Part shown: positions 56,585 through 64,000 of the stretch, in pieces
Position numbering within the stretch: position 1 is the first letter of the stretch
Layout: every line of letters starts with the position of its first letter
DNA from: Apoderus coryli
Taxonomy: Eukaryota > Arthropoda > Insecta > Coleoptera > Attelabidae
Assembly: GCA_911728435.2 (NCBI GenBank)
Contig: OU452202.1
Coordinates: 18,455,135-18,519,134, forward strand
Length of the DNA: 64,000 nt
Reading direction: 5' to 3'
Notes under the pieces: model-generated
Database searches by the model: none
The model's input: the letters and a program-made list of their open reading frames with translations, nothing else
What the model was told of the DNA's origin: nothing
Position numbers and translations under genes: made by a program

Positions 56585-57310
56585 ATAATAACAAATCGTC
56601 TTTATTTGCAAAGTAAATAAGTACCCAAGCAAAAAACACACATGGTCACTACAGAAAACAAAGTCTAGCTTAAAGCTGCTCTACTGACGTAATCTTTCTT
56701 AGAAGCAGCCAAAAACAACTTCTAACAGTAAAAGCAAAGATTAGTGTACACAAATCTTTGGTAAAAGCATGAAAAATGCAAAAAGAAAAGAACAAAAAAA
56801 CCTATGAATTTCATTAATACAATATAATATGGCACCACTACGAAACTCCACCACACATGGACAGTAGTAAAAAAGGAAAGAAAAAAAAACAAAGTAAAAC
56901 AATCAAATTTGAAATTCACTGGATTTATCTAACATCTAAAACGACTTTTAAATGTATTGTCTCAACCTCCTGAACTCATTCGGGATTGTATCATACAATC
57001 TGATAGCATTATAAGTATAACTTTTCTGAAAAAGTGAAGTCCTATGATGTGGCATAGTAAGTTTATCAAAATGGCGAAACTTGATGACATGATGTACATC
57101 TCTCCTGGACACAAGCTTATTTTTAATGTCAAAAGGAGTATTAGAGTCATAAAGTAACTTGAGAACAAACGTACGTTCTTCCATTCTCAGCCAATTCACA
57201 TCATGAATAGCTTGTGAAACACGATCAAACTTCCTAAGACACACAACAAACCTAGCACAACAATTCTGAATTCCCTGAATACGTCCTCTATCAAAAACGT
57301 CCAACATGGG
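56585..57310 (-). pseudogene. LINE RT C-terminus and 3' UTR (minus strand)
   Basis: The minus-strand frame 57,307-56,948 reads RIQGIQNCCARFVVCLRKFD, RVSQAIHDVNWLRMEERTFV and SLFQKSYTYNAIRLYDTIPN, the thumb and C-terminal region of the same LINE family as the 8.1-kb relic (IVQNTCCRFINNLRKYDSVS). The 3' UTR continues to 56,590, where AATAAAGACGATTTGTT and an ATT-rich tail give the shared 3' signature. The copy is 5'-truncated but its remaining 119-codon frame is clean, making it the youngest of the four. Confidence 0.82.
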
Positions 57311-60300
57311 ACCTTAAACAAAATCATAGTAATTAAAATTCACGTTCAAAAGAAGTCTATGCTAGAGATAATTTGTTGTTTTCCCAGTTTTCCTCATTTT
57401 TTTGAGTTATAAATCTATAATCGTTATTAGAATCTTAGTAGAAGTGAGTTTCCTGAAACTCATTGCATTTAAGTTTCTTTAAGACTATGTAGCTACAATA
57501 TTGTCCTAAAGAAGTCCATACGGGCATTTCAGGCTTCAGATTGCTGAATAAACATGGCTTAAAAAATTAATTAGAACTGAGATCATGTATTGTATAACAT
57601 CCTTTTCCTAAACCAAAGATTATATCTTTATCTTAACTAAATATTTTAAACAAGTTACAAAATGCTTCTAAGCATTCCAAACTAGTAAGTTGCCTATGTT
57701 TCAAGTTTACTTTTCTCAATGCTTTGTTGAAAACGAATTTGTTTTAATTCTGTTAGTTTTTTTCTCTACTTTTTCTATATGTACATCTGCAACAAACTGT
57801 TGTTTACACACTACACCAGAAGCACTCAGTACACAATTTCTCTGGTGAATTATCAGATTTCGGAAATAGAAAAACACACACAACTAACGCACCTTTTACG
57901 TGATTTCTTTTACAATTTACCACGCATCAACGATCCGGCATTTTAAAATTTTAACACACAATATGAATAATTTACTTTACTAGTAAGAATTTCGTCCTAT
58001 GTGGCTATGTGTTATTGATATTGTTCTCCACAAGCCATATAACAATCGCGTCACAAAGACTTTTGTATTACTGTCAATTACTGTTAGCGTATGCGAACAT
58101 TTACAATTCAATTAAGACCGAAACTAAACTTGCCAAAGCACAGCTCTTGATATACATTTTTAGAATTCTAGAAAAGCACAGGAATTTTCTAAACCAATCA
58201 AAAGGTTCTATTAAGTGTAAAGAAATTAGAAAATCATGTTTTTTAATTAAAATAGGCAACCAGATTGAGTTTAGGTAATAACTATTTTCGTGACAGATAT
58301 ACGCTGTTGTTCTGCGACAGACAGCCTGTATAAAAGCCAACAATATTTTCTATGCAGTCTATATGCAATCTGTGCATGTTGCTGTTTTTAATTAGAGCTA
58401 CCACTAGCTGATGTTGGGACCGATGCTGTCCGTTTATTGTTACTTTCTGGATTTCAACTGCCAGCATACAATGAATTGCGAACAAAAAGATGCATCGGAA
58501 TAAATAACAGTTCAAAAAAAAAACACTAATATATTACCTGCCGAATTAATTTGTAACCGTTTATTGAAAACTTGTGAGATAAAGTTAAAACAAAAATAGT
58601 AAAATGGATTTGTAGTCTATTTATGCCAGGAATTCTAGCCAATATAGGTATTATGTGTTTATCATTTTAAGATACTTTTTGAAAAATGTATTTTGTTGAA
58701 GTTTTTTTCTCCTTAGAGCTGTCTAACAGATCCTTTTCATGTCAATCTTTCGTAACAAGCCACCCTGGCATACACATGGGAGTCTTTTCTCTCTTGCATC
58801 ATTGATATGTGAGATTTATATGATGTAAATGTACTCACTTGCAATTAATTTTACTATTAATCATCACTGTCTGCGTATTGCCATCTTCCTTGATGGCAAT
58901 ACACAAAGGTTTGTATGTTATGTTTCCATTTTGCCAATGCCATATCGATAACTGCAGTCTTAGATGTTTGACAACAGTCTTCATCTCTACACTTGTGAAG
59001 TATCTTATTATCGTGGCTATGATAGTTTCAGGCTTTATTGAAAAAATGTTATTGGTTCCTTGCTATAACCGCTTAGTACCTACTCTCTTGACTTCCTTAA
59101 TATTTTATTATATCCTGCAAAGCTTTGATAAATACTAAAGGAATCCCAAATATTTTTGCATCACTTAATTCGTTTCTGATAATTCTCCTTCCCAGAGTCA
59201 ACTTGGGTTCCGCCGAGCTTTTGGAGACATGTGCTCCAACTCGAGGGAGACTTCATGCTCCGAGCTGCCAAGTCTTCAACCACTCTCTTCAAACCTTCCT
59301 ACACAGAAGTACAAATGAAAAATCTTCCGTAACTTCCTGTTACACCAATATTTATAACTTTACTTTTTTCCACTCATTCGAATATCGACCAATAAAATTG
59401 TCTATTCCTGGCGTCGTGCCGCTTGTGTGGAAAAATGTGAATCAGCAAATTTTGTCTATTTCGTAGATACAATACCGCCGTTAGAGTAAACTTTTATAAA
59501 CGAAAAATACTTAGTTCGACCGGATGCAATATTTTTATTACATTATACCAGGTGTGGCAATATCATTATCATCAAGTTGAATTTTTTCTAATATTTGTAG
59601 TATGTCTGGGAGTTGCGTGTGAAACTTGGAGTATGAAAACCATAATTTTTTCAAATAGAACTAGGACATTTTTCTAGATGATATGTTGGAGATCCAATTC
59701 TACTAACTATTTGGCGAAGTGGGGACGGCCTTAGAAACGAGGAATTTTAGAACGTCTACTGGGTACTGGGTATAATTAAAACGTAGTTTATATCCTCTAT
59801 TATCACTTTTTTTATAACTAAACATACGTTTTCTTTTCCCCCTGAAATAAATAAATATTTGTGACCTGCTATTATTCTCTGTTATTGTTTATTTTGGTTT
59901 CCCTCGTAATTTGCGTATTAAACTCTAACCCATAAAATTTGATATTCAGCAATTTTGACGCTTTTTATTAGAGCTTTCAAAAATAAAATATATAATATAT
60001 GTAGTTTTTGTGAGGGCACATTTACGACGTTATCATAAACATTTTCTTATATATAAGCGGTATTTTTTTGCCTTTATTTCGACCAAAAGCGCTTAAAAGA
60101 CAGCACAATGCTGATGTTTGTGTGGGGTTGTTTCTGACAGACGATAATAGCCACAAAGAAAATTATTACATGTAGTTTGTGAGAGTTGTGTGATATGCTT
60201 TTTGCAACAAATAAATTGCAGATATTGTTCTAAATATCTCTCTATTTGAAAATTGCTAATGGAAAAATCAATTGTAATTTAAAACAAACATTTTCAGTTA

Positions 60301-61057
60301 CAAACGCCGCTAATGCAGTACGTATAATAATTTAATATCCTTTTGAAATCATGGATCTGCTAATAAACAGTCGAGAAGCCCTGATTATTTTCCTCGCGTC
60401 ATTCAAAGCGAAAAGGGTATATTGTCGGAAACTAATTAATAATTTAAATCAAGACATTGTATAATTTGTATAATGGTATTCACATATTTTGCCTATATAG
60501 GTACCTATCAGGGGACGAAAACAATAATTTTTCTAACAATAAAAAACCTTAACTCAAGACTGATAAAAAATGCTTGTTTCTGATACAGCAACCATTTCTG
60601 ATACAATCTTATTCTTCTTCTGAGCACCTTTTAGTATAATTTTTTCGATTTATCAACAAGTCAGTGCCGGAGAGTCACCTCAAAAGACTGCCCGAGGGTC
60701 GTTTTCGACTGGTTCCCTGCCGCGCTTAAAAAACCGATGCCCCTTTATAAACCATAGTTTTTTCCTTGCTTAGTGGCGAACTTTACAGCGGCTCTAGATG
60801 GTAGGAGGAAGATAAGATCGGCTAGTGACCTGTTAAAGAGGCAGTGCTGCTAAGCGTAAATATCAGTCATAAAAAAATTTAAAATAAAAAGTGCTCTTTT
60901 ATATGCGCGTGATACGCAATAAAACATTGTTTAAATGGCATTTGGTTTGTAAGATGCTGTTTGGAACTTCCATGCAGTTTGGTCTTTTCAGCCAGATGCA
61001 CTAAATGATCAACACCACTAATATATAGTCCGTATTTTTCATAAATCATTTTATTAA
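57311..61057. other. Long stretch without a recognised gene
   Basis: At 58,874-58,904 GTATTGCCATC and its complement form an 11-bp hairpin. A 113-codon open stretch at 59,125-59,466 starts only with TTG, has richer composition (LGSAELLETCAPTRGRLHAP) and no domain I can name. A hydrophobic 99-codon frame at 58,839-59,138 looks like a by-product of T-rich DNA. AGCCTGTATAAA at 58,325 is a decayed repeat end. The rest of 59.5-61.0 kb shows nothing I can support. Confidence 0.35.
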
Positions 61058-63436
61058 ATTTTCCTACATAGGTACCTACGTAACTTTTTCTCCGGCTCGG
61101 CTGCTGAAGACGAGCGACGAATTATAAACGATAATACAATAAGGGAATTTAAGAATCGTTTCCAAAATGTGTATGAGCTCTTGGAGAATTATGAGGAAGC
61201 TAATATTGACAATTATTTTGAATTTTTTTGGCAAAATGTATACAATATTTTTGAGATATCTTTCCCTGGAGTTACGCGTAGTTTTAGCACTAATAAAAAC
61301 AAAATAAAAAAAATTAGATTTTCTGAGAATCTTATACGACAGCGGGAAAATTTGGTGGAGCTTCATAATATAAGCAAGATGTCTAATGATACAGTAATAA
61401 AAGAGCATTACAAAATTCAGAAAAAACAGTATAATAATGACATAAAACGTGAACGTATTCAAAATAACATGGTAAGAGCTACCGACACAAAGGCTATATG
61501 GTCTCTTGTGAATGAAAATTTAAATAGAACAAGGAAAAAACAGAATATAACTCTTAATGTGGACGGTGTAAAAGTATCAGATCCTAACGAGTTAACTTCG
61601 GTGTTTGGTCATCATTTCTCGACAAACATACACGAGAAGGTTAAATCACACTTTCAAGTTCTCTCCGATGATTGCACTGTTTGTCCCAGCACCAATAAAA
61701 GCTTGTACTTCTTTCCAGTAACTTTTGATGAAATTAAGACAATTATTACAAATTTACCAAATAAAAGGTCAGTGGGTATAGACGAGTTGTCAGTTAGAAT
61801 TGTTAAATCTTGTTCTGATGAATTTTCAAGGAATTTGGTCCTTATAATAAATAAGTCTATTGCCACTGGTATCTTTCCCTCTAGACTTAAGACTTCTTTG
61901 ATTATACCTATATACAAAAAGAGTGATATACATGACATAAACAACTATAGGCCAATATCATTGTTGAGCATACTTTCCAAAATTATTGAAAAGGCTGTGT
62001 CTGACCGTGTCAGAGGGTTCCTGAATAAAAATAATCTATTTTCGAATGATCAACATGGGTTTAGAGCACGTCATTCTACAGAGACCGCAGTTGTGGACTT
62101 TGTGCAGTATGTTTATAATTGCTTAGATGCTAGTCTTTACTTGCTGGGAATTTTCTTTGACCTCACAAGTGCCTTTGATACCATAGATATTTCCTTTGTT
62201 GGTCGAAAGTTATCAAACCTTGGTATAAGGGGAAAAATAAACGACTGGTTTATTTCTTACCTGAGTAATAGACATTTGATTGTGAAGGTTGGAAACTCTT
62301 TCTCTAAAAGGTACAATGTCGATATAGGAACCCCGCAGGGGAGCGTTCTGGGGCCATTGATATTCTTGCTCTATGTAAATGATTTGTCGTCTGAAATAAA
62401 AACTGAAAAAATATGCATGTTTGCAGACGATACCTCAATGGTAATATCGGCATTGGATGTGCGGGAGCTGGAATGCAAAACTAATAATATACTACATGAT
62501 TTTAGTCAATGGTGTTACAAAAATAAATTGATTATTAACCCAGAAAAAACAGCTTGTGTTATGTTTAGAACTAAAATGAGAGATGTTAAATTCGACTTAA
62601 ATTTACATTTAAATTCATATCCCATAAAATATTCTGAAAAAACTAAATTCTTAGGTATTGTGTTGGATGAGCACCTAAGTTGGTCTCATCATATTGATCA
62701 GCTGTGTTCGGAGCTTGCTCGCACGTTCTTTGCTGTGTCTATATTGAAAAATTCCTTAACCACAAGGGCTCTCTTGAGTGTTTATTATGCACTTGCATAT
62801 TCTAGATTATGTTACGGTATTGTTGTGTGGGGACAGAGTGTGGATGTTAATCGAATATTTATTCTTCAAAAGAGAATTATCCGAAAAATATTTAATCTGA
62901 AATATCTCGAATCGTGTAGGGAAACCTTTAAAAATCAAAAGATATTGACTCTACCGTGTGTTTATATATTGAACATAGCAATGCATGTTTTTAAAATGCA
63001 ATCTGGATTGAGGCGGGCTACTCATAGTTACTCGACGCGGAATAGAGATAAGATTTATATTGACAAATATAACCTAACGATGTACAAGAAGTCTCCAATA
63101 TGTGCAGGTTCTTATATTTTTAATAAAATACCTGAGCATATAAAACTGTCCAAAACGGAAAATATATTCAAAACGAAACTTAAAAAGTATTTAGTTGACA
63201 AGTGTTTCTACAGTTTGACGGAGTTTTTCAGCGCTTGAGCTGTTAATGTATATGTGATTGTTACCTTATACTCTTGTGTGTTATAGTGGTATGTTTTAAT
63301 ATTTAATGTATTCGTGTATTTATAGAAAGATTTTATCTAATTGTTGTAACTAGAATATAGTATCTTTGTAATGACGACCCTATCCAATTACACGATTGGC
63401 TTGAGGTGTGAATAAAATAAATAAATAAATAAATAT
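61058..63436 (+). mobile_element. 5'-truncated Jockey/CR1-like LINE with intact RT
   Basis: The element starts in the linker after the missing endonuclease domain (open from 61,058 without a true ATG; junction probably near 61,076) and runs through the whole RT frame to the stop at 63,236-63,238, a 190-bp 3' UTR, and a tail of AAAT repeats (63,411-63,433). Absence of any stop or frameshift over 2.1 kb shows a recent insertion. ORF1 and the endonuclease are absent because of 5' truncation, so it cannot move on its own. Confidence 0.92.
61169..63238 (+). CDS. LINE reverse transcriptase (partial ORF2, uninterrupted)
   Basis: The frame is open upstream of 61,169 (GTG, not a real start), as expected for a truncated ORF2. 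Domains in order: linker with FKNRFQNVYELLENYEE; RT fingers with LPNKRSVGIDELS and NNYRPISLLSILSKIIEKAV; HGFRARHSTETAV; FFDLTSAFDTID with the first catalytic Asp at 62,159-62,161; GTPQGSVLGPLIFLLYVNDL; FADD at 62,420-62,431; thumb with KFLGIVLDEHLSWSHHI; YGIVVWGQS; and a C-terminal region ending near SYIFNKIPEHIKLSKTENIF. All three RT catalytic Asp are present. The reaction is target-primed reverse transcription of element RNA. No zinc knuckle or RNase H is visible. The catalytic box is FADD, not YADD as in the 36-kb RTE-like copy. Confidence 0.92.
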   Translation: MYELLENYEEANIDNYFEFFWQNVYNIFEISFPGVTRSFSTNKNKIKKIRFSENLIRQRENLVELHNISKMSNDTVIKEHYKIQKKQYNNDIKRERIQNNMVRATDTKAIWSLVNENLNRTRKKQNITLNVDGVKVSDPNELTSVFGHHFSTNIHEKVKSHFQVLSDDCTVCPSTNKSLYFFPVTFDEIKTIITNLPNKRSVGIDELSVRIVKSCSDEFSRNLVLIINKSIATGIFPSRLKTSLIIPIYKKSDIHDINNYRPISLLSILSKIIEKAVSDRVRGFLNKNNLFSNDQHGFRARHSTETAVVDFVQYVYNCLDASLYLLGIFFDLTSAFDTIDISFVGRKLSNLGIRGKINDWFISYLSNRHLIVKVGNSFSKRYNVDIGTPQGSVLGPLIFLLYVNDLSSEIKTEKICMFADDTSMVISALDVRELECKTNNILHDFSQWCYKNKLIINPEKTACVMFRTKMRDVKFDLNLHLNSYPIKYSEKTKFLGIVLDEHLSWSHHIDQLCSELARTFFAVSILKNSLTTRALLSVYYALAYSRLCYGIVVWGQSVDVNRIFILQKRIIRKIFNLKYLESCRETFKNQKILTLPCVYILNIAMHVFKMQSGLRRATHSYSTRNRDKIYIDKYNLTMYKKSPICAGSYIFNKIPEHIKLSKTENIFKTKLKKYLVDKCFYSLTEFFSA

Positions 63437-63481
63437 ACTGCACGTGATTTTTTTTTAAAGTTAGCATCTAAATTAAAGTTT

Positions 63482-63602
63482 TGCCGGTGCGCGTGCTCTA
63501 GTGTCTAAGCGCGCTAGATGAGGAGCAGGTCGTCCATCTGTGTAGTGGGTTTCGAACCCCGGACCAGCTACACTTATTCTGCGCCACTATAGTTAGGATT
63601 TA
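63482..63602 (+). mobile_element. tRNA-derived SINE fragment (candidate)
   Basis: GCTCTAGTGTCTAAGCGCGC (from 63,494) resembles a tRNA A-box/D-arm (compare GGCTCAGTGGTCTAAGGCGC in tRNAs) with one base missing. GGGTTTCGAACCCC (63,547-63,560) is a T-arm-like B-box with one extra T. On the minus strand the same site reads GGTTCGAAACC, a perfect B-box, so polarity is uncertain. No cloverleaf closes, so it is not a functional tRNA. It lies about 50 bp downstream of the LINE tail. Confidence 0.45.
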
Positions 63603-64000
63603 TTGCAAAATATTTTATAAAAAATAAACTAAACTGGAGTAGCAAGAGGTCATAAAGTTAGCACTTAGAAAGGAAGTTAAAGTTTGATATTCGTAATATT
63701 GACCTTCTACTTAATTCTCACAGTAATAAAATTAGGTTCAAGGATAGCTTAAACAAACTGTATTTTGATTCCCATCAACAATTTTTTTCGTAAAAAATTG
63801 TTCTCCAAAATATTAGGTGTTTATAGTTATTGTTTTGCTGTTGCTTTCAGTCGGTGGGCAAAAATCGGCCCAAATTAAAAAAGCATAAATGGAAAGAAGC
63901 AAAAAAACTAGATCCAAAGTTATACCTATCACATAGCGATTTTTCATCGATATTTACATGCGGTTTTTTTAAGCTCTTGAAAAGAATTATTCCAGAATTT
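63603..64000. other. Unassigned end of window
   Basis: A pyrimidine-rich tract and TTTCAG at 63,845-63,850 precede a plus-strand frame that stays open to the window edge (SVGKNRPKLKKHKWKEAKKL...). It could be the start of an exon, but fifty open codons are not convincing in themselves. Joined to the phase-1 donor at 31,332 it would hit a stop after about ten codons. Confidence 0.2.

Noticed and set aside
58839..59138. Hydrophobic 99-codon frame
   Set aside because: Composition follows T-rich DNA, there is no domain or conserved pattern, and a short hairpin lies inside it.
63851..64000. Frame open to the window edge after TTTCAG
   Set aside because: Fifty open codons are weak evidence, and splicing from the 31,332 donor gives an early stop; only mentioned in the end-of-window note.

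Overview
The window looks like AT-rich intergenic or intronic nuclear DNA from an insect. This rests on its mix of mariner, piggyBac, hAT, Bel/Pao, Jockey/CR1-like and RTE-like elements and on the absence of any bacterial gene organisation. I lean weakly toward a beetle, but nothing in the sequence proves it. Most of the 64 kb is transposon debris, foldback elements and short satellites. Host coding sequence is sparse.

Host genes. Two calls stand out. (1) An uninterrupted 286-codon frame on the minus strand at 19,177-20,037 encodes a Ser/Lys-rich, probably disordered protein with a possible PP1-docking motif near its conserved-looking C-terminus. (2) A probable first coding exon lies at 31,283-31,331 on the plus strand. 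It is a 17-residue signal-peptide-like start ending in a canonical GTGAGT donor, behind a locally CpG-rich promoter-like stretch. If it is real, much of the window downstream of it is probably a large first intron filled with mobile elements. A 91-codon frame at 6,066-6,341 and a Cys-rich relic near 10.7 kb are weaker candidates.

Mobile elements, left to right. A small foldback element with a hammerhead ribozyme (0.7-0.9 kb); LINE 3' ends (3.3-4.4 kb); a foldback (5.4-6.0 kb); LINE ORF1/RT relics (7.8-8.8 kb); a 50-bp satellite (9.8-10.5 kb); a full-length dead mariner (11.65-12.89 kb) followed by an RT relic (12.9-13.6 kb); a repeat bounded by TACAGGGTGTCCCA (14.4-15.5 kb); a second mariner relic (16.7-17.2 kb); a ~150-bp tandem array carrying a hAT MITE (20.6-22 kb); an RT relic (23.8-24.7 kb); a ~970-bp foldback (25.6-26.5 kb); a hammerhead ribozyme (27.2 kb); a piggyBac relic nested in a long inverted-repeat element (28.3-30.6 kb); a foldback (32.0-33.7 kb); nested foldbacks with two hammerheads (34.2-35.6 kb); an RTE-like RT (36.1-37.3 kb); a hAT MITE (41.7-42.2 kb); Tc1/mariner pieces (42.8 and 46.7 kb); an AT tandem array (44.8-45.2 kb); two further RT relics (46.9 and 49.6 kb); a Bel/Pao pol 3' half (52.7-54.7 kb); a minus-strand LINE end (56.6-57.3 kb); a 5'-truncated LINE with an unbroken RT frame (61.1-63.4 kb); and a tRNA-like SINE fragment (63.5 kb).

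The most interesting signals are four hammerhead-ribozyme-like cores of the minimal type I kind known from Penelope-like retroelements. They sit in palindromic or small elements with no recognisable protein and share a downstream GTGGA motif. Other signals are the dispersed terminal motif TACAGGGTG, three perfect 21-27-bp hairpins with 4-5-nt loops, and a satellite built of the mini-hairpin GCGAAAGTCGC.
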